A stretch of 43,091 nucleotides of DNA from Oleiphilaceae bacterium (GCA_022447365.1 JAKVBL010000014.1:1-43091); one strand, 5' to 3'; shown: positions 1-7,610, numbered from the stretch's first letter. Program-made: numbers and translations. Notes: generated by a model not told the origin, from the letters alone.

Positions 1-63
1 CCGCAAATGCCGATTACAGATGATGAGCTTGAAGCTTTAGCTGAGTTTTTATCGTCCATATAG
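1..63 (+). CDS. C-terminal end of a possible c-type cytochrome (partial)
   Basis: An open frame enters from the left edge and stops at the TAG at 61-63. Only 20 residues are visible. They contain PQMP followed by an acidic helix (TDDELEALAEFL). This is the usual end of small class I cytochromes c, where a Met supplies the sixth haem ligand just before the last helix. The haem-binding CXXCH, if there is one, lies outside the window. The identification rests on this short tail alone, so it is tentative. The gene reads in the same direction as the metal/redox genes that follow. Confidence 0.45.
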   Translation, partial: PQMPITDDELEALAEFLSSI

Positions 64-67
64 CCTA

Positions 68-98
68 TTGACCTGAGTCTAAGACATTAGATTAAGGT
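68..98 (+). promoter_or_regulatory. Candidate MerR-type promoter (19-bp spacer)
   Basis: TTGACC (68-73) and TAAGGT (93-98) are separated by exactly 19 bp. This over-long spacing is the signature of promoters activated by MerR-family regulators; mer promoters use a similar TAAGGT -10. The spacer centre carries a perfect 9-bp dyad, GTCTAAGAC (77-85), but the outer operator arms are weak. It lies about 60 bp upstream of the first Met-rich gene. It could start a long co-directional unit running into the hydrogenase genes. The copper-type promoter at 16591-16621 has the same layout. Confidence 0.4.
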
Positions 99-159
99 GA
101 CAAGACGTAAACTTTAAACCTAAAACGCTCAACTGAGCATAATCAAAGGAAACAATCTT

Positions 160-591
160 ATGAAAAAGCTTACTTCACTATTACTGGCCAGTGCTTTAGT
201 CGTTGCGCCAATAGCGACTTCTTTTGCATATCAACAGACTGACAAATCTGATATGCCGATGATGGATGGTCAGATGATGCAAAAGATGCAGACGCATATG
301 GAAGAAATGCGCGCAGTATTGGATGCCGTTAAGAGTGAATCGGATCCGGAGAAGCGCGAAGCCATGTTGCATGAGCATGCCCAAAAGATGCAAGACATGA
401 TGGGCATGATGGAAGGAAGCGACTCGATGGGGATGAAAGCGGGAAAAGGAATGAAACACAAACACACTGATATGTCCACCGAAGACAAAATGAAAATGAT
501 GGAACAGCGTATGTCGATGATGGAAGACATGATGAGCCAAATGATGGGGCACACCGCTGAAAAGTCTAAACCAATACATAAACACAAATAG
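160..591 (+). CDS. Met/His-rich periplasmic protein, probable metal-binding
   Basis: This is a 143-residue exported protein. Residues 1-23 form a clean signal peptide that would be cut after SFA. The mature part is extremely methionine-rich (about 29 Met in total), with repeated MM, MxxM and HxH motifs and a KHKHT patch. It ends in HKHK. Such Met/His arrays bind Cu(I)/Cu(II) or other soft metals in periplasmic proteins. I recognise no named family. Start: ATG at 160 with an AAAGGA-like ribosome site about 10 bp upstream. It heads a row of small exported proteins, and the two genes at 1049 and 1891 also carry Met-rich tracts. A periplasmic metal-buffering role is inferred. The antisense frames here are shadows of its repetitive codons. 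Confidence 0.8.
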   Translation: MKKLTSLLLASALVVAPIATSFAYQQTDKSDMPMMDGQMMQKMQTHMEEMRAVLDAVKSESDPEKREAMLHEHAQKMQDMMGMMEGSDSMGMKAGKGMKHKHTDMSTEDKMKMMEQRMSMMEDMMSQMMGHTAEKSKPIHKHK

Positions 592-608
592 AGCTAATCA
601 CCACGTTA

Positions 609-635
609 CGAGGCAGGAGGTGACCTGCTGTCTCG
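609..635 (+). other. Intergenic hairpin between the first two small genes
   Basis: CGAG-GCAGG, the loop AGGTGA, then CCTGC, a TGT bulge and CTCG form a 9-bp stem. It lies 18 bp after the first stop and 29 bp before the next ATG. No T-run follows, so it is more likely an mRNA-stabilising or processing hairpin than a strong intrinsic terminator. Confidence 0.4.
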
Positions 636-663
636 CTTATTTCAATAATCACAGGAATTTTAC

Positions 664-1020
664 ATGAATAAATTAATTAAGTTTTTTTCAATTGTAGTCT
701 TGTCAGTTGGACTCCTCGGAGGATGCGCAAGCCAGGTTTATCACGACTACATCATGAGTGGGCAAGTTGTTACAGTCGATGATAAGCAAGCAGTGGTATG
801 TGTATCTGATACGGATGGTTTGAAGGAACATCAAGTTTTTAATGTCTATAGAACTGTCTACGACCCTACAGCAATCTCAGAAGGTGAAAACAGCTATTCA
901 CGAGAGTTCGTTGGGAAAATTCGTCTTGGAAAAACTAAGGATAAGCACTTCGCGGAAGCTATTGTGCTGGATGGCGAAATTACGCGTTATGACATGGTCG
1001 AGTTTGACCGTGGTTTTTGA
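664..1020 (+). CDS. Small outer-membrane lipoprotein, unknown function
   Basis: This 118-residue protein has a lipoprotein signal. A hydrophobic stretch (residues 7-20) leads into LLGGC, with Cys21 as the lipidation site. The mature part is a small, mostly beta-like domain (GQVVTVDDKQAVVCVSD), reminiscent of short SH3-like or OB-like periplasmic domains. I cannot assign a family. The residue after the lipidated Cys is Ala, which favours outer-membrane delivery over the Asp inner-membrane retention signal. An AGGAAT ribosome site precedes the ATG. It lies between two Met-rich exported proteins in the same orientation and is likely part of the same metal/envelope unit. Confidence 0.75.
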   Translation: MNKLIKFFSIVVLSVGLLGGCASQVYHDYIMSGQVVTVDDKQAVVCVSDTDGLKEHQVFNVYRTVYDPTAISEGENSYSREFVGKIRLGKTKDKHFAEAIVLDGEITRYDMVEFDRGF

Positions 1021-1048
1021 TTAATATTTTAATTAGGAGTATGCCGTT

Positions 1049-1894
1049 GTGAATAATAGAGTTTATCACCAACCCTACCGTATAGCGGTTATTGTGACGC
1101 TGGTATTAGTGAGTGTCTTATTCACAACCGCGTGCTCAGCAGTACCACAAAGTACTGAGCCAGACAAAAAAAACAATTCATCAGAAACTAAAGAAACTCA
1201 GCCTGAGTTAAACGTTGATGACTTCGCTAAAATCCAAACCGCTTTGCGCTCGTTAGACAATTCATTAGCGACCCAGCCAAAAAGCAATGAGAGTGTAAAT
1301 CCGAGTGATACCAGTGTTTCACTCAATACATCATCAATGCCACTTTCAGCAACAAACACAATGAAAATGGGAAAGAGTAAGAATAAAGGCATGATGCCAA
1401 TGCGCGGGAAATCGTGCATGGGAATGATGTGCAAAATGATGATGAAAAACAGCTCAATGATGGGTACACCACCTGAACAAAATAAAACACAGATATCTGG
1501 TTCTCCATTAAATGAAAGCTTACCCGGTGTCAGTGGAGCGCTGCATTTATACCACGTTGGAGAGCAAGCTTTTTTCTTAAACCACAAAGAGACACTCGAA
1601 TTGACCGATGGTCAGTACCAAACGCTTCTCACGATCCGAACTGAATGGGAGTCTACTCAACAAAGCTTTACGCTGCAGCGAAGTGCGTTAGAAGCATCGT
1701 TGTGGGAATTGACCGCTCAGGGGCTACCTCAATACGACAATATCAAAGACACCATTGCTGAAATAGAAGCCACAAACAGCGCCTTGCGGTTGCAGTTTAT
1801 TACATCGGTAGGGAAAGCGGTATCAGTATTAACGCCCTCTCAGATCGCTAAGATAAATAGCCTGTGGATGGCCGAACAAACAGGTGAGTTATGA
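1049..1894 (+). CDS. Exported Met-rich protein with a Spy/CpxP-like helical domain
   Basis: This is a 281-residue exported protein. Residues 12-28 are hydrophobic and end at TTAC, so Cys29 may be lipidated, although the lipobox is imperfect. Residues about 30-105 are low-complexity and Ser/Thr-rich. Then comes a dense MGKSKNKGMMPM / CMGMMCKMMMK tract, a likely soft-metal site with Cys and Met. The C-terminal 110 residues are helical and contain LTDGQYQTL and LTPSQIAKI. These match the two LTxxQ motifs of the Spy/CpxP/CnrX-like periplasmic sensor-chaperone family. Translation starts at GTG 1049 with AGGAG at 1035-1039; the ATG at 1041 opens only a four-codon frame. The stop overlaps the start of the next gene (ATGA), so the two are translationally coupled. 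A periplasmic metal-sensing or buffering role is inferred. Confidence 0.75.
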   Translation: MNNRVYHQPYRIAVIVTLVLVSVLFTTACSAVPQSTEPDKKNNSSETKETQPELNVDDFAKIQTALRSLDNSLATQPKSNESVNPSDTSVSLNTSSMPLSATNTMKMGKSKNKGMMPMRGKSCMGMMCKMMMKNSSMMGTPPEQNKTQISGSPLNESLPGVSGALHLYHVGEQAFFLNHKETLELTDGQYQTLLTIRTEWESTQQSFTLQRSALEASLWELTAQGLPQYDNIKDTIAEIEATNSALRLQFITSVGKAVSVLTPSQIAKINSLWMAEQTGEL

Positions 1895-3825
1895 GCATGT
1901 GGTGGCCACACACATCATTTTTTCTGCGTTACGCCGTCATTTTGAACGTTATGCTGTTATTCGCAACGACGAGCAGTTACGCACAGCAACAGCCAGAGGA
2001 TAGTGAGCATGCGAGCCACCATCCTGAAGCTACCAATGATCCCACTGTCAACGCTAATACGGATGTTTTGCCGACTGCTACACAAGGTAAAGGACCGCTG
2101 GGCAATGCTGACGCCATGATGGGACCCGGTATGGCAAAAGGCATGGATAAAATGATGGAGAAAATGGGTGCACCCAAACCTAAAGATCTCTATCCCACGC
2201 TAATGCGCATGCATTCAGCTACACCCGAACAAAGAGAGACTGTTCTGATTAAAGCAACCGCAAGAATGCAACAAGGAAGTGAGCAACTTGCTACAGGTTT
2301 TGATTGGCTTGCCCGCGCAGCTGCCACTGATGACTATTCCCAAATGCAAATGGCTGTTGAAACAGTTAAAGAGGGTATAGCCCATTTTGACAGTGGTCTT
2401 GCTGCGAAACGTGCCATACAAGACGGGCAAGAACCACGAAGAGTGGCATTAACCTGGTTCAAGTCACAAATGAATTTGCTTCCCAGTGCGCCGGAAAAAG
2501 GTACTTCAACCCTATTTGGTATGACACCGTTTCACAGCGCAGTGATGCTCGTTTTACTCATATTTACAATTGTTATGGTGTATGTGTATGGATTTAAGAT
2601 GCGCAGAGCTGCCGCGCTGCTCGAAGAGCTTAAGTCTACTGACACCGCAAGCACATCTGCGCCAACGACAAAAGTTTCCTCTGTTGTCGAATCTAATCCG
2701 GCTGCCCAGCAGCATGCTTCGGCACCAGCGCAAAGTAGCGAGCCAGCATTGTCATCCACTGCCTCATCGCGCAAGGGCACGTTTAGTGGCGATATGGTAG
2801 TAACCGCGATTTTTAATGAAACCCATGATGTTAAAACGTTACGTCTAGCCAGCCCAGATGGACAAACCATTCCATTTGATTTCGAACCAGGTCAATTTGT
2901 CACGTTCACACTGAACATCGATGGTTTTGAAAAGCCAGTTAAGCGCTCATACACCATTGCATCATCGCCCACTGAACAGTATTACTTTGAAGTTACGATA
3001 AAGCGAGAGGAGTTCGGTGTGGTTTCTCGTTATATGCATGACGCGGTTGAGGTAGGAAATACGCTTTCAATTAAAGCCCCCGGCGGTAAATTTTATTTCA
3101 ATGGTCATGGTTCAAACAGCGTGGTGTTGATTTCTGGGGGAGTGGGGATCACACCGATGATGAGCGCTGTCCGCTACTTGACGACGACGTGCTGGGACGG
3201 TGATATTTATTTTCTGTTTTGTACGCGAACGTCCAACGACTTTATTTTTGAACAGGAATTAAAATATCTGCAAGCACGTCATCCTCGGTTAAAAGTACTG
3301 GTCAGTATGACTCAAGCAGAGGGTACATCCTGGATGGGGCCCCAAGGCCGCTTTTCATCCGCAATGATAAACGAATTTGTGCCAGATATTGCCTCAAAAA
3401 CTGCGCATATTTGTGGGCCTCCTGCAATGATGGATGCTACGAAAAAAATGCTAGCCGAATTGGGTATGCCTAACACGCATATTAAAACCGAAGCGTTTGG
3501 GGCTGCTAAACCAGAGCCCGCTCCCGTTAAACCTCAATTAGCCACTAACACCAACGCAGGCGACAACAGACAAGTACGGTTTAGTCTTTCAGACGTCGAA
3601 GCCCACGCGGGTCCGGATGAGACCGTATTAGACGTCGCTGATGGACTCGATGTAGATATAGAGAATTCATGCAGAGCGGGTTCGTGCGGGAGTTGTAAGG
3701 TGAAACTGCTACGTGGTGACGTCGATATGGAGGTTGATGATGGGCTGGAGCCTGAAGATAAGCTCAGTGGGTATATTCTGGCGTGCCAAGCTATCCCTAA
3801 ATCTGATGTGGAGGTTGAGGCTTAA
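1891..3825 (+). CDS. Membrane-anchored FAD/NAD(P)H oxidoreductase with C-terminal 2Fe-2S ferredoxin
   Basis: This is a 644-residue fusion. Residues 1-31 are a signal peptide. Residues about 32-210 are a periplasmic helical region with a Met-rich patch (GMAKGMDKMMEKMG). One membrane helix spans about 213-236 and is followed by positive charge (KMRR), which puts the rest in the cytoplasm. From about residue 301 there is a ferredoxin-NADP-reductase-type module with an FAD-binding RSYTIAS, a GGVGITPMM nucleotide loop and CGPPAMM. The last about 80 residues are a plant-type ferredoxin with Cys594, Cys599, Cys602 and Cys632 (CX4CX2C...C). This is the domain order of phenol-hydroxylase- or HCP-reductase-like enzymes, but with an added exported N-terminus. 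It overlaps the previous gene by ATGA and the next by TAATG. It would pass electrons between NAD(P)H and the neighbouring haem proteins. The direction of flow is unknown. Confidence 0.85.
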   Translation: MSMWWPHTSFFLRYAVILNVMLLFATTSSYAQQQPEDSEHASHHPEATNDPTVNANTDVLPTATQGKGPLGNADAMMGPGMAKGMDKMMEKMGAPKPKDLYPTLMRMHSATPEQRETVLIKATARMQQGSEQLATGFDWLARAAATDDYSQMQMAVETVKEGIAHFDSGLAAKRAIQDGQEPRRVALTWFKSQMNLLPSAPEKGTSTLFGMTPFHSAVMLVLLIFTIVMVYVYGFKMRRAAALLEELKSTDTASTSAPTTKVSSVVESNPAAQQHASAPAQSSEPALSSTASSRKGTFSGDMVVTAIFNETHDVKTLRLASPDGQTIPFDFEPGQFVTFTLNIDGFEKPVKRSYTIASSPTEQYYFEVTIKREEFGVVSRYMHDAVEVGNTLSIKAPGGKFYFNGHGSNSVVLISGGVGITPMMSAVRYLTTTCWDGDIYFLFCTRTSNDFIFEQELKYLQARHPRLKVLVSMTQAEGTSWMGPQGRFSSAMINEFVPDIASKTAHICGPPAMMDATKKMLAELGMPNTHIKTEAFGAAKPEPAPVKPQLATNTNAGDNRQVRFSLSDVEAHAGPDETVLDVADGLDVDIENSCRAGSCGSCKVKLLRGDVDMEVDDGLEPEDKLSGYILACQAIPKSDVEVEA

Positions 3826-4583
3826 TGAATTCTCAAGAGCGCACAATTGTAAGCAGCTTGGTTGTCCTAATGATCCTGCTATGGCTCGGTTTTTTATGGC
3901 ATAGAGACCCAGCATTCCCAGGCAGTTTTATTGGATTTGGCGTGGGTTTAAGCGCTTCGGTATTAATGCTTATCCCATTGGTATACATGACCATTAAGCG
4001 TAACAAATCACTTAAGAAAGTCGTGACGAAGCACATCGCTATGCCAACGCTCCTGCGTATACATATCTATGCTGGTGTGCTGGGGCCTATTCTAGCGCTG
4101 ATCCATAGTGCCCATCGTTTTGATAGTGCTACCGGAGTTTCGCTTGTTATCTTTATGATGGTCGTTGTGATCAGTGGGTTTGTGGGTCGATATGTACTCG
4201 GTCTTATTTCATCGAATGTGAAAGAGAAAAAGCGCCAAGTAAATGAACTCCACGTTGCGCTTTCTAACGCAAAACAGGCGTTGAAAGACGCAGTCTGTGA
4301 TGACAGATATTCGACGTTTGCCCAAACATCCGCACGACATATTCCTTACATCACGTTAAATGTGCCTACTTCAGCACAAAGTAAATTGTTCAAACAAGAA
4401 AGCCAGGTTCTTTCTATCATTGATACAATTTCCGATGTTGAGTACAGCATTCTCATTCATGACACCGCGAAGGTGTGGTTTGCTCGTTGGTTAAAATTTC
4501 ACATCGTGATTTCAATGACACTTTATGTAGTCCTGTTTTTTCACATTTTCAGTGAAGTTTACTTTGGACTGCGCTGGTTATGA
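3825..4583 (+). CDS. Five-helix membrane protein, probable bis-haem b cytochrome (ferric-reductase-like)
   Basis: This 252-residue protein has predicted membrane helices at about 8-26, 37-57, 79-98, 103-126 and 225-247. A soluble loop of about 100 residues lies before the last helix. The third helix carries His80 and His94 (and His97 at its end). The last carries His226 and His240. Two helices, each with two histidines 14 residues apart, is the classic arrangement for stacking two b haems across a membrane, as in ferric reductases and NADPH oxidases. Sequence similarity to those families is not obvious by eye, so the haem assignment is inferred from spacing. It overlaps both neighbours by 1-4 bases. 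From memory it corresponds to an unnamed gene in the described Alteromonas hydrogenase cluster. It is the likely link between the FAD/ferredoxin protein and the heptahaem cytochrome. Confidence 0.7.
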   Translation: MNSQERTIVSSLVVLMILLWLGFLWHRDPAFPGSFIGFGVGLSASVLMLIPLVYMTIKRNKSLKKVVTKHIAMPTLLRIHIYAGVLGPILALIHSAHRFDSATGVSLVIFMMVVVISGFVGRYVLGLISSNVKEKKRQVNELHVALSNAKQALKDAVCDDRYSTFAQTSARHIPYITLNVPTSAQSKLFKQESQVLSIIDTISDVEYSILIHDTAKVWFARWLKFHIVISMTLYVVLFFHIFSEVYFGLRWL

Positions 4584-5374
4584 TGAAATGGATAATAATC
4601 GTTCTTGGCTTAGTTGCTGCTGGCTTTGGCGTCAGTCATTTCATTCATATGCCTGAAGATAGCGCACAAATTCCATGGGAAAAAATGGTTGAACCCGGTT
4701 CACTCAATAAAGCACATGCCTTTCTCGCGGATGACTGTTTGAGTTGTCACACACCGGTGAAGGGCGTTGAGCGTGACAAATGTGTGGCGTGTCATGCAAA
4801 TGATACGCATATCGTTGCGCGTCAACCCACTGCATTTCATACCGACATCAAAGAATGTGCAAGTTGCCATGTAGAGCACAAAGGTGAATCGGCCAACATT
4901 TCGCTCATGAGCCATATAGCGTTAGTCGACATTGGTTTCAATATGCTCCCCAACCCAAATGTCCCGTTTGACGAGGGCGCTGCCACCATGGCGTTTTTGG
5001 AGAACATACTAGCGAATAAACAAACTCCTGAGCCCTTGTTTGTGCACCCTGAGGTCAGTGATAAAGAAGCCTTATTAAATTGTACGCAATGTCACAGCAA
5101 CGATGATCGCCATTTAGGTCTATTTGGAGAGGATTGCGTGCAGTGTCACAGCACAGACAAATGGTCATTGCCAAAGTTTATTCACCCGTCGAGTCAATCA
5201 CGTGATTGCAATCAATGTCATGAAGCGCCGCCCAGTCACTATATGCAGCATTTTAAAATGATTTCCGCCAAAGTGGCAGGCGAGCCTAAAGCTAAAGTTG
5301 AGGAATGCTATGCCTGCCATCAATCTACGTCCTGGAACGATATTAAGCGTGCCGGGTGGTATAAACACCATTAA
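4580..5374 (+). CDS. Membrane-anchored heptahaem cytochrome c
   Basis: This 264-residue protein has an N-terminal hydrophobic helix (residues about 4-20) that serves as export signal and anchor. Seven CXXCH motifs follow: CLSCH, CVACH, CASCH, CTQCH, CVQCH, CNQCH and CYACH. Many extra His residues (for example DTHIVA, HVEHKG, FVHPEV) could be distal ligands. The first three haems and the last four are separated by about 80 residues without haem, which suggests two multihaem lobes. It belongs broadly to the periplasmic class III/NapC-NrfB-like multihaem cytochromes, with no exact family visible. It begins by overlapping the upstream b-type membrane gene (ATGATG). Its position just before the hydrogenase genes, and the lack of any other hydrogenase electron acceptor, make it the likely partner of HynSL. 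Maturation needs the Ccm system, which lies elsewhere. Confidence 0.9.
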   Translation: MMKWIIIVLGLVAAGFGVSHFIHMPEDSAQIPWEKMVEPGSLNKAHAFLADDCLSCHTPVKGVERDKCVACHANDTHIVARQPTAFHTDIKECASCHVEHKGESANISLMSHIALVDIGFNMLPNPNVPFDEGAATMAFLENILANKQTPEPLFVHPEVSDKEALLNCTQCHSNDDRHLGLFGEDCVQCHSTDKWSLPKFIHPSSQSRDCNQCHEAPPSHYMQHFKMISAKVAGEPKAKVEECYACHQSTSWNDIKRAGWYKHH

Positions 5375-5386
5375 GGGGTACAAACT

Positions 5387-6610
5387 GTGATCACAAATTC
5401 CATTGCGCTCGCAACCTCGGTGCTGATCGCAATAGTATTGTGTCTGCCTCGCTTACGACAATCTTTCCAATGGCGAGCAACAGTCACACCGTTGGCTTCC
5501 ATTATTGGTAGTGGCTTTTTGATCATTGCACCACTGCTGCATTCGGTAATGGGGAAATGGGCACTGCTTGGAATAGTGTTGTTGTCCATTCTGGCATATG
5601 CGCTGGGGTCGGTTATTCGCTTCAATATACGCCACGCAGAACCTGAGCTAGCTAGCAATCAACAAAGCAGTATTATGACGCTTGAAAAAGCAAGTCAATG
5701 GGCGCTTGGTGCGGCATATGCCATTTCCGTGGCGTTTTATATTAGTTTGTTTGCAGCGTTTGTTTTTGATCGTTTATCTATCTCTGATACGACGTACATC
5801 AAACTGTTTACCAGTGGGTTGCTTGTCATCATTATGGTGGTCGCTTGGCTTCGAGGTGCTAGGGGGCTAGAGACCATTGAGCTATTCGCCGTGACAATAA
5901 AGTTGGCTATTATAGTAGGTGTGCTCGCAGCGCTGGCAACCTACGACATACAAGTACAAAGTGCTTGGTTTCAACATGAAGCGATACAGGCATTGAGCCA
6001 TTTTGAAACTGTTAGCATGCTCGCAGGGATGCTCATGGTAACGCAAGGGTTCGAGACAACCCGTTTTATGGGGAATAACTATACGCCAGAACAGCGCATT
6101 AAAGCGAGTCGTTATGCTCAGTGGATCGCTATTTTTCTCTATGTTGTTTTTATCGGTCTAACGTGTCCTATTTTCCTGGATTTTCCGATCACGGAATTAA
6201 ACGAAACAACGATTAGCTACACCCTAGGGCAAGCAATATGGGTATTGCCGATTTTATTACTGGTTGCCGCCACGGCAAGTCAGTTAAGTGCAGCATTAGC
6301 CGATACTATCGGTGGCGGAGGCCTCTTAAAAGAGCTTTTCCATTTACCTATCTCCCCCCAATTTTACTACGTTTTAGTTATCGCCATCGCAGGTATATTA
6401 GTTTGGTCATCTAACGTATTTGAAATTATTAATCTCGCTTCAAAAGGGTTTGCACTTTATTACCTGATCCAAACAATAATCGTGATCAAACTCGTGATGC
6501 GTCAAAGCACAGGTCAACGCATTAGGTCAACAAAATTACTTGGTCTATCGGTGATCGTTCTCTGTTTATTCTTTGTGATTGGCTGGTCAATTCCAGCACC
6601 TCATAGCTAA
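5387..6610 (+). CDS. APC-superfamily-like integral membrane protein
   Basis: This 407-residue protein is almost entirely hydrophobic, with about 11 membrane helices. ASIIGSGFLIIAP near the N-terminus resembles the helix-1 'GSGI' substrate loop of amino acid-polyamine-cation permeases, and ARGLETIELFAV resembles the conserved APC segment before helix 6. The substrate is not predictable. Translation starts at GTG 5387 with AAGGGG at 5373-5378, 12 bp after the cytochrome stop. The gene after it follows at 14 bp, so it sits inside the hydrogenase transcription unit. From memory an unnamed gene (orf1) occupies this place in the described Alteromonas cluster. A transporter in a hydrogenase operon could move a ligand or metal chelate for the enzyme, but that is speculation. 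Its length is close to the short end of the APC family. Confidence 0.7.
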   Translation: MITNSIALATSVLIAIVLCLPRLRQSFQWRATVTPLASIIGSGFLIIAPLLHSVMGKWALLGIVLLSILAYALGSVIRFNIRHAEPELASNQQSSIMTLEKASQWALGAAYAISVAFYISLFAAFVFDRLSISDTTYIKLFTSGLLVIIMVVAWLRGARGLETIELFAVTIKLAIIVGVLAALATYDIQVQSAWFQHEAIQALSHFETVSMLAGMLMVTQGFETTRFMGNNYTPEQRIKASRYAQWIAIFLYVVFIGLTCPIFLDFPITELNETTISYTLGQAIWVLPILLLVAATASQLSAALADTIGGGGLLKELFHLPISPQFYYVLVIAIAGILVWSSNVFEIINLASKGFALYYLIQTIIVIKLVMRQSTGQRIRSTKLLGLSVIVLCLFFVIGWSIPAPHS

Positions 6611-6624
6611 TAAGGAAAATACCG

Positions 6625-7179
6625 ATGCTATCACTAGAAACTACACCAACAATTGACCAAATTAAAAATGCGGCTAAGCGCTACGCTATCATTGGTGTTG
6701 GAAATCTACTGCAGCGAGATGATGGCGTTGGTGTGCACGCGGTTCGTGCTCTGCAACCCCTGCTAAAGTCTTATTCAAATGTATCTTGCATTGACGCTGG
6801 GACACTGAGCTATGAACTTTTGGAGTGGGTCGCGAGTTCCGATCATACGATAGTCATCGACGCGGCCTACATGCGCTGTTCGCCTGGTACGGTGAGAGTG
6901 TTTGAGGACGAGGCAATTGCGGATCAGTTTAAGCAAGCGACGACCCATTCCGTTCACCAGATCACGTTACGCGATACATTGTTGACCAGCCAAACGTTAT
7001 ATTCAAAACCTTCTGCGGTGACGTTAATTGGCGTAGAGCCTGAGGCGATAGAGTGGGGAACCTCTTTGAGTCCAAAGGTAAATGCAGCGTTATCATCGAT
7101 CATCGATATCGCATTTGCTTGCTTATCAAGCGACGACATTCAGGCCTATAAACCGGCAACCCAAAAGGAGGCACGATGA
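6625..7179 (+). CDS. hynD: [NiFe] hydrogenase maturation endopeptidase
   Basis: This 184-residue protein is of the HyaD/HybD/HupD family (peptidase M52). It clips the C-terminal tail of the hydrogenase large subunit after nickel insertion, in the cytoplasm before Tat export. The start of the domain is diagnostic: IGVGNLLQRDDGVG near residues 23-36, where the second Asp takes the place of the nickel-sensing acidic residue. DAGTLSYELLEW (second Asp) and HSVHQITLRD (the metal His) follow. Downstream of the domain there is an unusual about 30-residue hydrophilic tail. An AAGGA ribosome site precedes the ATG. The gene overlaps hupH by 4 bases (ATGA). Confidence 0.92.
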   Translation: MLSLETTPTIDQIKNAAKRYAIIGVGNLLQRDDGVGVHAVRALQPLLKSYSNVSCIDAGTLSYELLEWVASSDHTIVIDAAYMRCSPGTVRVFEDEAIADQFKQATTHSVHQITLRDTLLTSQTLYSKPSAVTLIGVEPEAIEWGTSLSPKVNAALSSIIDIAFACLSSDDIQAYKPATQKEAR

Positions 7180-7610
7180 CCGAAGAACTCATTTTTATGA
7201 CATCCAATGCTGAAAAAACCGGCAACGTAATGCCGCTTTTGCATCAGATACGTCATGCGTTGTCTCAGTTAATTGAACGACAAGAACAAACCACGATTGA
7301 TCTGCGACGATTGCCTTTAAGCGCTAGCGAAGAAGCGCAGTTAGAAGCTTTTCTTGGGCATGGAGAGGTTAAAGCTGATATTCAGGCGCTGGGTGATACG
7401 GTGCTAATCGAATCACGCTACGCAGGCGTTTGGCTTGAAATTCACTATAACGAAGATGTGGAGATCATGGGCAAATACGTTCATATCTGTACCTGTCCAC
7501 CAATCATAAAATCTCAGCCAGAAGATATGGTGTTATCGCTCAGCAATATAGTGTCTGACATCCATTCGTTGTCTCATCAATCTTCTGATGAAACGGCTAA
7601 GGAGGATTGA
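7176..7610 (+). CDS. hupH: HupH/HyaF-type hydrogenase expression/formation protein
   Basis: This 144-residue protein resembles the C-terminal domain of HupH/HyaF proteins. These assist assembly of exported [NiFe] hydrogenases and their iron-sulfur small subunit. The conserved core is the GEVKADI...TVLIESRYAGVWLEIHY stretch, equivalent to the family's 'ETA.PGVWRV..' segment. Full-length HupH is about 280 residues, so this is a short, single-domain version, and the N-terminal half of the family is absent. It overlaps hynD by 4 bases and lies directly before the small-subunit gene, consistent with a cognate chaperone. The ribosome site of hynS (AAGGAGG at 7598-7604) lies within its last codons. 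Confidence 0.8.
   Translation: MTEELIFMTSNAEKTGNVMPLLHQIRHALSQLIERQEQTTIDLRRLPLSASEEAQLEAFLGHGEVKADIQALGDTVLIESRYAGVWLEIHYNEDVEIMGKYVHICTCPPIIKSQPEDMVLSLSNIVSDIHSLSHQSSDETAKED

Noticed and set aside
196..585. Open frames on the minus strand opposite the Met-rich gene
   Set aside because: They exist because Met/His codons read as His/Ile-rich frames in antisense. No ribosome site or recognisable protein.
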